64,000 nucleotides of DNA, taken from NCBI RefSeq assembly GCF_050948175.1, contig NW_027490241.1, positions 620,001 through 684,000 of the forward strand. Reading direction: 5' to 3'. Positions 25,305 to 40,900 of the stretch are shown here, piece after piece (position 1 is the first letter of the stretch; the number at the start of each line of letters is the position of its first letter). The position numbers and the translations under genes were made by a program. A model generated the notes under the pieces. That model worked only from the letters and a program-made list of their open reading frames with translations. It made no database searches and was not told the origin of the DNA. Origin of the DNA: Xylocopa sonorina. Its lineage: Eukaryota > Arthropoda > Insecta > Hymenoptera > Apidae.

Positions 25305-28300
25305 TTGAAGTGTAGAAGAGGAACACATGACACTTCGCAAATCATATTATATCTTACCATGAAACATAGAAATGAGATGCGATATCGCGCTTTAAGAAGC
25401 ATTAGAACTCTATTGCTACAATACCTAGACATCTGTAGACGCTATTTCCTAGCAAGGAAGTGTCGCATTTACATTCATTTGAAGTGTAGACGAGGAATAC
25501 ATAACACTTCGCAAATCATGTTATATCTTACCATGAAACATAGAAATGAGATGCGATATCGCGTTTTAAGAAGCATTAGAAAACTATTGCTACGATAGGT
25601 AGACATTTGCAAACGATATTTCCTAGCTAGGAAGTGTCGCATTTACATTCATTTGAAGTGTAGACGAGGAACACATGACACTTCGCAAATCATATTATAT
25701 CTTACCATGAAACATAGAAATGAGATGCGATATCGCGCTTTAAGAAGCATTAGAACTCTATTGCTACGATACCTAGACATCTGTAGACGCTATTTCCTAG
25801 CAAGGAAGTGTCGCATTTACATTCATTTGAAGTGTAGACGAGGAATACATAACACTTCGCAAATCATATTATATCTTACCATGAAACAAAGAAATGAGAT
25901 GCGATATCGTGTTCTAAGAAGCATTAGAAATCTATTGCTACGATACGTAGACATCTGCAAACGATACTTCCTAGCTAGGAAGTGTCGCATTTACATTCAT
26001 TTGAAGTGTAGACGAGGAATACATGACACTTCGCAAATCATATTATATCTTACCATGAAACATAGAAATGAGATGCGATATCGCGCTTTAAGAAGCATTA
26101 GAACTCTATTGCTACGATACCTAGACATCTGTAGACGCTATTTCCTAGCAAGGAAGTGTCGCATTTACATTCATTTGAAGTGTAGACGAGGAATACATAA
26201 CACTTCGCAAATCATATTATATCTTACCATGAAACATAGAAATGAGATGCGATATCGCGTTTTAAGAAGCATTAGAAATCTATTGCTACGATACGTAGAG
26301 ATCTGCAAACGCTATATCCTTGCTAGGAAGTGTCGCATTTACAATCATTTGAAGTATAGACAAGGAATACATGACACTTCGCAAATCATATTATATCTTA
26401 CCATGAAACATAGAAATGAGATGCGATGTCGCGTTTTAAGAATCATATGAACTCTATTGCTACGATACGTAGACATCTGCAATCGTTATTTCCTTGCAAG
26501 GAAGTTTCGCATTCACATTCATTTGAAGTGTAGACGAAGAATACATGACACTTCGCAAATCATATTATATCTTACCATGAAACAAAGAAATGAGTTGCGA
26601 TATCGTGTTCTAAGGAGCATTAGAAATCTATTGCTACGATACGTAGACATCTGCAAACGATACTTCCTAGCTAGGAAGTGTCGCATTTACATTCATTTGA
26701 AGTGTAGACGAGGAATACATGACACTTCGCTAATCATATTATATCTTACCATGAAACATAGAAATGGGATGCGATATCGTGTTTTAAGAAGCATTAGAAA
26801 TCTATTGCTACGATACGTAGACATCTGCAAACGCTATTTCCTTGCTAGGAAGTGTCGCATTTACATTCATTTGAAGTGTAGACGAGGAATACATAACACT
26901 TCGCAAATCATATTATATCTTACCATGAAACATAGAAATGCGATACGATATCGCGTTTTAAGAAGCATTAGATATCTATTGCTACGATACGTAGACATCT
27001 GCAAACGCTATTTCTTTGGAAGGAAGTGTCGCATTTACATTCATTTGAAGTGTAGACGAGGAATACATAACACTTCGCAAAACATATTATATCCAACCAT
27101 GAAACATAGAAATGAGATGCGATGTCGCGTTTTAAGAAGCATTAGAAAACTATTGCTACGATAGGTAGACATTTGCAAACGATATTTCCTAGCTAGGAAG
27201 TGTCGCATTTACATTCATTTGAAGTGTAGACGAGGAACACATGACACTTCGCAAATCATATTATATCTTACCATGAAACATAGAAATGAGATGCGATATC
27301 GCGCTTTAAGAAGCATTAGAACTCTATTGCTACGATACCTAGACATCTGTAGACGCTATTGCCTAGCAAGGAAGTGTCGCATTTACATTCATTTGAAGTG
27401 TAGACGAGGAATACATAACACTTCGCAAATCATATTATATCTTACCATGAAACATAGAAATGAGATGCGATATCGCGTTTTAAGAAGCATTAGAAATCTA
27501 TTGCTACGATACGTAGACATCTGCAGACGCTATTTCCTTGCTAGGAAGTGTCGCATTTGCAATCATTTGAAGTATAGACAAGGAATACATGACACTTCGC
27601 AAATCATATTATATCTTACCATGAAACATAGAAATGAGATGCGATATCGCGTTTTAAGAAGCATTAGATATCTACTGCTACGATACGTAGACATCTGCAA
27701 ACGCTATTTCTTTGCAAGGAAGTGTCGCATTTACATTCATTTGAAGTGTAGACGAGGAATACATAACACTTCGCAAATCATATTATATCTTACCATGAAA
27801 CATAGAAATGAGATGCGATATCGCGTTTTAAGAAGCATTAGAAATCTATTGCTACGATACGTAGAGATCTGCAAACGCTATTTCCTTGCTAGGAAGTGTC
27901 GCATTTACATTCATTTGAAGTGTAGACGAGGAATACATAACACTTCGCAAATCATATTATATCTTACCATGAAACATAGAAATGAGATGCGATATCGCGT
28001 TTTAAGAATCATATGAACTCTATTGCTACGATACGTAGACATCTGCAATCGTTATTTCCTTGCAAGGAAGTGTCGCATTCACATTCATTTGAAGTGTAGG
28101 CGAGGAATACATGACACTTCGCAAATCATATTATATCTTACCATGAAACAAAGAAATGAGATGCGATATCGTGTTCTAAGAAGCATTAGAAATCTATTGC
28201 TACGATACGTAGACATCTGCAAACGATACTTCCTAGCTAGGAAGTGTCGCATTTACATTCATTTGAAGTGTAGACGAGGAATACATGACACTTCGCAAAT

Positions 28301-31300
28301 CATATTATATCTTACCATGAAACATAGAAATGAGATGCGATATCGCGTTTTAAGAATCATATGAACTCTATTGCTACGATACGTAGACATCTGCAATCGT
28401 TATTTCATTGCAAGGAAGTGTCGCATTCACATTCATTTGAACTGTAGACGAGGAATACATGACACTTCGCAAATCATATTATATCTTACCATGAAACAAA
28501 GAAATGAGATGCGATATCGTGTTCTAAGAAGCATTAGAAATCTATTGCTACGATACGTAGACATCTGCAAACGATACTTCCTAGCTAGGAAGTGTCGCAT
28601 TTACATTCATTTGAAGTGTAGACGAGGAATACATGACACTTCGCAAATCATATTATATCTTACCATGAAACATAGAAATGAGATGCGATATCGCGCTTTA
28701 AGAAGCATTAGAACTCTATTGCTACGATACCTAGACATCTGTAGACGCTATTTCCTAGCAAGGAAGTGTCGCATTTACATTCATTTGAAGTGTAGACGAG
28801 GAATACATAACACTTCGCAAATCATATTATATCTTACCATGAAACATAGAAATGAGATGCGATATCGCGTTTTAAGAAGCATTAGAAATCTATTGCTACG
28901 ATACGTAGAGATCTGCAAACGCTATTTCCTTGCTAGGAAGTGTCGCATTTACAATCATTTGAAGTATAGACAAGGAATACATGACACTTCGCAAATCATA
29001 TTATATCTTACCATGAAACATAGAAATGAGATGCGATGTCGCGTTTTAAGAATCATATGAACTCTACTGCTATGATACGTAGACATCTGCAATCGTTATT
29101 TCCTTGCAAGGAAGTTTCGCATTCACATTCATTTGAAGTGTAGACGAAGAATACATGACACTTCGCAAATCATATTATATCTTACCATGAAACATAGAAA
29201 TGAGTTGCGATATCGTGTTCTAAGGAGCATTAGAAATCTATTGCTACGATACGTAGACATCTGCAAACGATACTTCCTAGCTAGGAAGTGTCGCATTTAC
29301 ATTCATTTGAAGTGTAGACGAGGAATACATGACACTTCGCAAATCATATTATATCTTACCATGAAACATAGAAATGGGATTCGATATCGTGTTTTAAGAA
29401 GCATTAGAAATCTATTGCTACGATACGTAGACATCTGCAAACGCTATTTCCTTGCTAGGAAGTGTCGCATTTACATTCATTTGAAGTGTAGACGAGGAAC
29501 ACATGACACTTCGCAAATCATATTATATCTTACCATGAAACATAGAAATGAGATGCGATATCGCGTTTTAAGAATCATATGAACTCTATTGCTACGATAC
29601 GTAGACATCTGCAATCGTTATTTCCTTGCAAGGAAGTGTCGCATTCACATTCATTTGAAGTGTAGGCGAGGAATACATGACACTTCGCAAATCATATTAT
29701 ATCTTACCATGAAACAAAGAAATGAGATGCGATATCGTGTTCTAAGAAGCATTAGAAATCTATTGCTACGATACGTAGACATCTGCAAACGATACTTCCT
29801 AGCTAGGAAGTGTCGCATTTACATTCATTTGAAGTGTAGACGAGGAATACATGACACTTCGCTAATCATATTATATCTTACCATGAAACATAGAAATGGG
29901 ATGCGATATCGTGTTTTAAGAAGCATTAGAAATCTATTGCTACGATACGTAGACATCTGCAAACGCTATTTCCTTGCTAGGAAGCGTCGCATTTACATTC
30001 ATTTGAAGTGTAGACGAGGAATACATAACACTTCGCAAATCATATTATATCTTACCATGAAACATAGAAATGCGATACGATATCGCGTTTTAAGAAGCAT
30101 TAGATATCTATTGCTACGATACGTAGACATCTGCAAACGCTATTTCTTTGGAAGGAAGTGTCGCATTTACATTCATTTGAAGTGTAGACGAGGAATACAT
30201 AACACTTCGCAAAACATATTATATCCAACCATGAAACATAGAAATGAGATGCGATGTCGCGTTTTAAGAAGCATTAGAAAACTATTGCTACGATAGGTAG
30301 ACATTTGCAAACGATAATTCCTAGCTAGGAAGTGCCGCATTTACATTCATTTGAAGTGTAGACGAGGAACACATGACACTTCGCAAATCATATTATATCT
30401 TACCATGAAACATAGAAATGAGATGCGATATCGCGCTTTAAGAAGCATTAGAACTCTATTGCTACGATACCTACACATCTGTAGACGCTATTTCCTAGCA
30501 AGGAAGTGTCGCATTTACATTCATTTGAAGTGTAGACGAGGAATACATAACACTTCGCAAATCATATTATATCTTACCATGAAACATAGAAATGAGATGC
30601 GATATCGCGTTTTAAGAAGCATTAGAAATCTATTGCTACGATACGTAGACATCTGCAAACGCTATTTCCTTGCTAGGAAGTGTCGCATTTACATTCATTT
30701 GAAGTATAGACAAGGAATACATGACACTTCGCAAATCATATTATATCTCACCATGAAACATAGAAATGAGATGCGATTTCGCGTTTTAAGAAGCATTAGG
30801 TATCTACTGCTACGATACGTAGACATCTGCAAACGCTATTTCTTTGCAAGGAAGTGTCGCATTTACATTCATTTGAAGTGTACACGAGGAATACATAGCA
30901 CTTCGCAAATCATATTATATCTTACCATGAAACATAGAAATGGGATGAGATATCGCGTTTTAAGAAGCATTAGAACTTTATCGCTACCATACGTAGACAG
31001 CTGCAGACGCTATTTCCTAGCAAGGAAGTGTCGCATTTACATTCATTTGAAGTGTAGACGAGGAATACATTACACTTCGCAAATCATATTATATCTTACC
31101 ATGAAACATAGAAATGAGATGCGATATCGCGTTTTAAGAATCATATGAACTCTATTGCTACGATACGTAGACATCTGCAATCGTTATTTCCTTGCAAGGA
31201 AGTGTCGCATTCACATTCATTTGAAGTGTAGACGAGGAATACATGACACTTCGCAAATCATATTATATCTTACCAAGAAACAAAGAAATGAGATGCGATA

Positions 31301-32069
31301 TCGTGTTCTAAGAAGCATTAGAAAACAATTGCTACGATAGGTAGACATTTGCAAAAGATATTTCCTAGCTAGGAAGTGTCGCATTTACATTCATTTGAAG
31401 TGTAGTCGAGGAACACATGACACTTCGCAAATCATATTATATCTTACCATGAAACATAGAAATGAGATGCGATATCGCGCTTTAAGAAGCATTAGAACTC
31501 TATTGCTACGATACCTACACATCTGTAGACGCTATTTCCTAGCAAGGAAGTGTCGCATTTACATTCATTTGAAGTGTAGACGAGGAATACATAACACTTC
31601 GCAAATCATATTATATCTTACCATGAAACATAGAAATGAGATGCGATATCGCGTTTTAAGAAGCATTAGAAATCTATTGCTACGATACGTAGACATCTGC
31701 AAACGCTATTTCCTTGCTAGGAAGTGTCGCATTTACATTCATTTGAAGTATAGACAAGGAATACATGACACTTCGCAAATCATATTATATCTCACCATGA
31801 AACATAGAAATGAGATGCGATTTCGCGTTTTAAGAAGCATTAGATATCTACTGCTACGATACGTAGACATCTGCAAACGCTATTTCTTTGCAAGGAAGTG
31901 TCGCATTTACATTCATTTGAAGTGTAGACGAGGAATACATAACACTTCGCAAATCATATTATATCTTACCATGAAACATAGAAATGCGATACGATATCGC
32001 GTTTTAAGAAGCATTAGATATCTATTGCTACGATACGTAGACATCTGCAAACGCTATTTCTTTGGAAGG

Positions 32070-35000
32070 AAGTGTCGCATTTACATTCATTTGAAGTGTA
32101 GACGAGGAATACATTACACTTCGCAAATCATATTATATCTTACCATGAAACATAGAAATGAGATGCGATATCGCGTTTTAAGAATCATATGAACTCTATT
32201 GCTACGATACGTAGACATCTGCAATCGTTATTTCCTTGCAAGGAAGTGTCGCATTCACATTCATTTGAACTGTAGACGAGGAATACATGACACTTCGCAA
32301 ATCATATTATATCTTACCATGAAACAAAGAAATGAGATGCGATATCGTGTTCTAAGAAGCATTAGAAATCTATTGCTACGATACGTAGACATCTGCAAAC
32401 GATACTTCCTAGCTAGGAAGTGTCGCATTTACATTCATTTGAAGTGTAGACGAGGAATACATGACACTTCGCAAATCATATTATATCTTACTATGAAACA
32501 TAGAAATGGGATGCGATATCGTGTTTTAAGAAGCATTAGAAATCTATTGCTACGATACGTAGACATCTGCAAACGCTATTTCCTTTCTAGGAAGTGTGGC
32601 ATTTACATTCATTTGAAGTGTAGACGTGGAATACATAACACTTCGCAAATCATATTATATCTTACCATGAAACATAGAAATGAGATGCGATATCGCGTTT
32701 TAAGAAGCATTAGAAATCTATTGCTACGATACGTAGACATCTGCAAACGCTATTTCCTTTCTAGGAAGTGTCGCATTTACATTCATTTGAAGTGTAGACG
32801 TGGAATACATAACACTTCGCAAATCATATTATATCTTACCATGAAACATAGAAATGAGATACGATATCGCGTTTTAAGAAGCATTAGATATCTATTGCTA
32901 CGATACGTAGACATCTGCAAACGCTATTTCTTTGGAAGGAAGTGTCGCATTTACATTCATTTGAAGTGTAGACGAGGAATACATAACACTTCGCAAATCA
33001 TATTATATCTTACCATGAAACAAAGAAATGAGATGCGATATCGTGTTCTAAGAAGCATTAGAAATCTATTGCTACGATACGTAGACATCTGCAAACGATA
33101 CTTCCTAGCTAGGAAGTGTCGCATTTACATTCATTTGAAGTGTAGACGAGGAATACATGACACTTCGCAACTCATATTATATCTTACCATGAAACATAGA
33201 AATGAGATGCGATATCGCGCTTTAAGAAGCATTAGAACTCTATTGCTACGATACCTAGACATCTGTAGACGCTATTTCCTAGCAAGGAAGTGTCGCATTT
33301 ACATTCATTTGAAGTGTAGACGAGGAATACATAACACTTCGCAAATCATATTATATCTTACCATGAAACATAGAAATGAGATGCGATATCGCGTTTTAAG
33401 AAGCATTAGAAATCTATTGCTACGATACGTAGAGATCTGCAAACGCTATTTCCTTGCTAGGAAGTGTCGCATTTACAATCATTTGAAGTATAGACAAGGA
33501 ATACATGACACTTCGCAAATCATATTATATCTTACCATGAAACATAGAAATGAGATGCGATGTCGCGTTTTAAGAATCATATGAACTCTATTGCTACGAT
33601 ACGTAGACATCTGCAATCGTTATTTCCTTGCAAGGAAGTTTCGCATTCACATTCATTTGAAGTGTAGACGAAGAATACATGACACTTCGCAAATCATATT
33701 ATATCTTACCATGAAACAAAGAAATGAGTTGCGATATCGTGTTCTAAGGAGCATTAGAAATCTATTGCTACGATACGTAGACATCTGCAAACGATACTTC
33801 CTAGCTAGGAAGTGTCGCATTTACATTCATTTGAAGTGTAGACGAGGAATACATGACACTTCGCAAATCATATTATATCTTACCATGAAACATAGAAATG
33901 AGATGCGATATCGCGTTTTAAGAAGCATTAGATATCTACTGCTACGATACGTAGACATCTGCAAACGCTATTTCTTTGCAAGGAAGTGTCGCATTTACAT
34001 TCATTTGAAGTGTAGACGAGGAATACATGACACTTCGCATATCATATTATATCTTACCATGAAACAGAAATGAGATGCGATATCGCGTTTTAAGAAGCAT
34101 TAGAAATCTATTGCTACGATACGTAGACATCTGCAAACGCTATTTTCTTGCAAGGAAGTGTCGCGTTTACATTCATTTGAAGTGTAGACGAGGAATACAT
34201 GGCACTTCGCAAATCATATTACATCTTACCATGAAACATTGAAATGAGATGCGATATCGCGTTTTAAGAAGCATTTGAACTCTATTGCTACGATACATAG
34301 ACATCTGCAGACGCTATTTCCTAGCAAGGAAGTGTCGCATTTACATTCATTTGAAGTGTAGACGAGGAATTCATGACACTTCGCAAATCATATTATATCT
34401 TACCATGAAACATAGAAATGAGATGCGATATCGCGTTTTAAGAAGCATTAGAACACTATTGTTACGATAGGTAGACATTTGCAACCGCGATTTCCTTTCA
34501 ACGAAGTGTCGCATTTGCAATCATTTGAAGTGTAGAGGAGGAATACATAACACTTCGCAAAACATATTACATCTTACCATGAAACATAGAAATGAGATGC
34601 GATATCGCGTTTTTAGAAGCATTAGAAAACTATTGCTACGATAGGTAGACATTTGCAAACGATATTTCCTAGCTAGGAAGTGTCGCATTTACATTCATTT
34701 GAAGTGTAGACGAGGAACACATGACACTTCGCAAATCATATTATATCTTACCATGAAACATAGAAATGAGATGCGATATCGCGTTTTAAGAAGCATTAGA
34801 AATCTATTTCTACGATACGTAGACATCTGCAAACGCTATTTCCTTGCTAGGAAGTGTCGCATTTACATTCATTTGAAGTATAGACAAGGAATACATGACA
34901 CTTCGCAAATCATATTATATCTCACCATGAAACATAGAAATGAGATGCGATTTCGCGTTTTAAGAAGCATTAGATATCTACTGCTACGATACGTAGACAT

Positions 35001-37915
35001 CTGCAAACGCTATTTCTTTGCAAGGAAGTGTCGCATTTACATTCATTTGAAGTGTACACGAGGAATACATAGCACTTCGCAAATCATATTATATCTTACC
35101 ATGAAACATAGAAATGGGATGAGATATCGCGTTTTAAGAAGCATTAGAACTTTATCGCTACCATACGTAGACAGCTGCAGACGCTATGTCCTAGCAAGGA
35201 AGTGTCGCATTTACATTCATTTGAAGTGTAGACGAGGAATACATTACACTTCGCAAATCATATTATATCTTACCATGAAACATAGAAATGAGATGCGATA
35301 TCGCGTTTTAAGAATCATATGAACTCTATTGCTACGATACGTAGACATCTGCAATCGTTATTTCCTTGCAAGGAAGTGTCGCATTCACATTCATTTGAAC
35401 TGTAGACGAGGAATACATGACACTTCGCAAATCATATTATATCTTACCATGAAACAAAGAAATGAGATGCGATATCGTGTTCTAAGAAGCATTAGAAATC
35501 TATTGCTACGATACGTAGACATCTGCAAACGATACTTCCTAGCTAGGAAGTGTCGCATTTACATTCATTTGAAGTGTAGACGAGGAATACATGACACTTC
35601 GCAAATCATATTATATCTTACTATGAAACATAGAAATGGGATGCGATATCGTGTTTTAAGAAGCATTAGAAATCTATTGCTACGATACGTAGACATCTGC
35701 AAACGCTATTTCCTTTCTAGGAAGTGTGGCATTTACATTCATTTGAAGTGTAGACGTGGAATACATAACACTTCGCAAATCATATTATATCTTACCATGA
35801 AACATAGAAATGAGATGCGATATCGCGTTTTAAGAAGCATTAGAAATCTATTGCTACGATACGTAGACATCTGCAAACGCTATTTCCTTTCTAGGAAGTG
35901 TCGCATTTACATTCATTTGAAGTGTAGACGTGGAATACATAACACTTCGCAAATCATATTATATCTTACCATGAAACATAGAAATGAGATACGATATCGC
36001 GTTTTAAGAAGCATTAGATATCTATTGCTACGATACGTAGACATCTGCAAACGCTATTTCTTTGGAAGGAAGTGTCGCATTTACATTCATTTGAAGTGTA
36101 GACGAGGAATACATAACACTTCGCAAATCATATTATATCTTACCATGAAACAAAGAAATGAGATGCGATATCGTGTTCTAAGAAGCATTAGAAATCTATT
36201 GCTACGATACGTAGACATCTGCAAACGATACTTCCTAGCTAGGAAGTGTCGCATTTACATTCATTTGAAGTGTAGACGAGGAATACATGACACTTCGCAA
36301 CTCATATTATATCTTACCATGAAACATAGAAATGAGATGCGATATCGCGCTTTAAGAAGCATTAGAACTCTATTGCTACGATACCTAGACATCTGTAGAC
36401 GCTATTTGCTAGCAAGGAAGTGTCGCATTTACATTCATTTGAAGTGTAGACGAGGAATACATAACACTTCGCAAATCATATTATATCTTACCATGAAACA
36501 TAGAAATGAGATGCGATATCGCGTTTTAAGAAGCATTAGAAATCTATTGCTACGATACGTAGAGATCTGCAAACGCTATTTCCTTGCTAGGAAGTGTCGC
36601 ATTTACAATCATTTGAAGTATAGACAAGGAATACATGACACTTCGCAAATCATATTATATCTTACCATGAAACATAGAAATGAGATGCGATGTCGCGTTT
36701 TAAGAATCATATGAACTCTATTGCTACGATACGTAGACATCTGCAATCGTTATTTCCTTGCAAGGAAGTTTCGCATTCACATTCATTTGAAGTGTAGACG
36801 AAGAATACATGACACTTCGCAAATCATATTATATCTTACCATGAAACAAAGAAATGAGTTGCGATATCGTGTTCTAAGGAGCATTAGAAATCTATTGCTA
36901 CGATACGTAGACATCTGCAAACGATACTTCCTAGCTAGGAAGTGTCGCATTTACATTCATTTGAAGTGTAGACGAGGAATACATGACACTTCGCAAATCA
37001 TATTATATCTTACCATGAAACATAGAAATGAGATGCGATATCGCGTTTTAAGAAGCATTAGATATCTACTGCTACGATACGTAGACATCTGCAAACGCTA
37101 TTTCTTTGCAAGGAAGTGTCGCATTTACATTCATTTGAAGTGTAGACGAGGAATACATGACACTTCGCATATCATATTATATCTTACCATGAAACAGAAA
37201 TGAGATGCGATATCGCGTTTTAAGAAGCATTAGAAATCTATTGCTACGATACGTAGACATCTGCAAACGCTATTTTCTTGCAAGGAAGTGTCGCGTTTAC
37301 ATTCATTTGAAGTGTAGACGAGGAATACATGGCACTTCGCAAATCATATTACATCTTACCATGAAACATTGAAATGAGATGCGATATCGCGTTTTAAGAA
37401 GCATTTGAACTCTATTGCTACGATACATAGACATCTGCAGACGCTATTTCCTAGCAAGGAAGTGTCGCATTTACATTCATTTGAAGTGTAGACGAGGAAT
37501 TCATGACACTTCGCAAATCATATTATATCTTACCATGAAACATAGAAATGAGATGCGATATCGCGTTTTAAGAAGCATTAGAACACTATTGTTACGATAG
37601 GTAGACATTTGCAACCGCGATTTCCTTTCAACGAAGTGTCGCATTTGCAATCATTTGAAGTGTAGAGGAGGAATACATAACACTTCGCAAAACATATTAC
37701 ATCTTACCATGAAACATAGAAATGAGATGCGATATCGCGTTTTTAGAAGCATTAGAAAACTATTGCTACGATAGGTAGACATTTGCAAACGATATTTCCT
37801 AGCTAGGAAGTGTCGCATTTACATTCATTTGAAGTGTAGACGAGGAACACATGACACTTCGCAAATCATATTATATCTTACCATGAAACATAGAAATGAG
37901 ATGCGATATCGCGCT
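32070..37915 (+). repeat. 18-monomer tandem duplication, 3130-bp offset
   Basis: The sequence from about 32070 to about 34785 recurs from about 35200 to about 37915 with an offset of 3130 bp (18 x 174 minus 2). The 2-bp deficit comes from a shared GAAACAGAAATG deletion (near 34068 and 37198). The copies are almost identical; one difference noticed is TTTCCTAGC versus TTTGCTAGC (near 33280 and 36410). Beyond the right end they diverge at CGCGTTTTAAG versus CGCGCTTTAAG. Confidence 0.85.
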
Positions 37916-40900
37916 TTAAGAAGCATTAGAACTCTATTGCTACGATACCTAGACATCTGTAGACGCTATTTCCTAGCAAGGAAGTGTCGCAATTACATTC
38001 ATTTGAAGTGTAGACGAGGAATACATAACACTTCGCAAATCATATTATATCTTACCATGAAACATAGAAATGAGATGCGATATCGCGTTTTAAGAAGCAT
38101 TAGAAATCTATTGCTACGATACGTAGACATCTGCAAACGCTATTTCCTTGTTAGGAAGTGTCGCATTTACATTCATTTGAAGTATAGACAAGGAATACAT
38201 GACACTTCGCAAATCATATTATATCTTACCATGAAACATAGAAATGAGATGCGATATCGCGTTTTAAGAAGCATTAGATATCTACTGCTACGATACGTAG
38301 ACATCTGCAAACGCTATTTCTTTGCAAGGAAGTGTCGCATTTACATTCATTTGAAGTGTAGACGAGGAATACATAACACTTCGCAAATCATATTATATCT
38401 TACCATGAAACATAGAAATGTGATGCGATATCGCGTTTTAAGAAGCATTAGAAATCTATTGCTACGATACGTAGAGATCTGCAATCGTTATTTCCTTGCA
38501 AGGAAGTGTCGCATTCACATTCATTTGAAGTGTAGACGAGGAATACATGACACTTCGCAAATCATATTATATCTTACCATGAAACAAAGAAATGAGATGC
38601 GATATCGTGTTCTAAGAAGCATTAGAAATCTATTGCTACGATACGTAGACATCTGCAAACGATACTTCCTAGCTAGGAAGTGTCGCATTTACATTCATTT
38701 GAAGTGTAGACGAGGAATACATGACACTTCGCAAATCATATTATATCTTACCATGAAACATAGAAATGGGATGCGATATCGCGCTTTAAGAAGCATTAGA
38801 ACTCTATTGCTACGATACCTAGACATCTGTAGACGCTATTTCCTAGCAAGGAAGTGTCGCAATTACATTCATTTGAAGTGTAGACGAGGAATACATGACA
38901 CTTCGCATATCATATTATATCTTACCATGAAACAGATATGGGATGCGATATCGCGTTTTAAGAAGCATTAGAAATCTATTGCTACGATACGTAGACATTT
39001 GCAAACGATATTTCCTAGCTAGGAAGTGTCGCATTTACATTCATTTGAAGTGTAGACGAGGAACACATGACACTTCGCAAATCATATTATATCTTACCAT
39101 GAAACATAGAAATGAGATGCGATATCGCGCTTTAAGAGGCATTAGAACTCTATTGCTACGATACCTAGACATCTGTAGACGCTATTTCCTAGCAAGGAAG
39201 TGTCGCAATTACATTCATTTGAAGTGTAGACGAGGAATACATAACACTTCGCAAATCATATTATATCTTACCATGAAACATAGAAATGAGATGCGATATC
39301 GCGTTTTAAGAAGCATTAGAAATCTATTGCTACGATACGTAGACATCTGCAAACGCTATTTCCTTGCTAGGAAGTGTCGCATTTACATTCATTTGAAGTA
39401 TAGACAAGGAATACATGACACTTCGCAAATCATATTATATCTTACCATGAAACATAGAAATGAGATGCGATATCGCGTTTTAAGAAGCATTAGATATCTA
39501 CTGCTACGATACGTAGACATCTGCAAACGCTATTTCTTTGCAAGGAAGTGTCGCATTTACATTCATTTGAAGTGTAGACGAGGAATACATAACACTTCGC
39601 AAATCATATTATATCTTACCATGAAACATAGAAATGTGATGCGATATCGCGTTTTAAGAAGCATTAGAAATCTATTGCTACGATACGTAGAGATCTGCAA
39701 TCGTTATTTCCTTGCAAGGAAGTGTCGCATTCACATTCATTTGAAGTGTAGACGAGGAATACATGACACTTCGCAAATCATATTATATCTTACCATGAAA
39801 CAAAGAAATGAGATGCGATATCGTGTTCTAAGAAGCATTAGAAATCTATTGCTACGATACGTAGACATCTGCAAACGATACTTCCTAGCTAGGAAGTGTC
39901 GCATTTACATTCATTTGAAGTGTAGACGAGGAATACATGACACTTCGCAAATCATATTATATCTTACCATGAAACATAGAAATGGGATGCGATATCGTGT
40001 TTTAAGAAGCATTAGAAATCTATTGCTACGATACGTAGACATCTGCAAACGCTATTTCCTTGCTAGGAAGTGTCGCATTTACATTCATTTGAAGTGTAGA
40101 CGAGGAATACATAACACTTCGCAAATCACATTATATCTTACCATGAAACATAGAAATGAGATACGATATCGCGTTTTAAGAAGCATTAGATATCTATTGC
40201 TACGATACGTAGACATCTGCAAACGCTATTTCTTTGGAAGGAAGTGTCGCATTTACATTCATTTGAAGTGTTGACGAGGAATACATAACACTTCGCAAAA
40301 CATATTATATCTTACCATGAAACATAGAAATGAGATGCGATATCGCGTTTTAAGAAGCATTAGAAATCTATTGCTACGATACGTAGACATCTGCAAACGC
40401 TATTTCCTTGCTAGGAAGTGTCGCATTTACATTCATTTGAAGTATAGACAAGGAATACATGACACTTCGCAAATCATATTATATCTTACCATGAAACATA
40501 GAAATGAGATACGATATCGCGTTTTAAGAAGCATTAGATATCTATTGCTACGATACGTAGACATCTGCAAACGCTATTTCTTTGGAAGGAAGTGTCGCAT
40601 TTACATTCATTTGAAGTGTTGACGAGGAATACATAACACTTCGCAAAACATATTATATCCAACCATGAAACATAGAAATGAGATGCGATGTCGCGTTTTA
40701 AGAAGCATTAGAAAACTATTGCTACGATAGGTAGACATTTGCAAACGATATTTCCTAGCTAGGAAGTGTCGCATTTACATTCATTTGAAGTGTAGACGAG
40801 GAACACATGACACTTCGCAAATCATATTATATCTTACCATGAAACATAGAAATGAGATGCGATATCGCGCTTTAAGAAGCATTAGAACTCTATTGCTACG

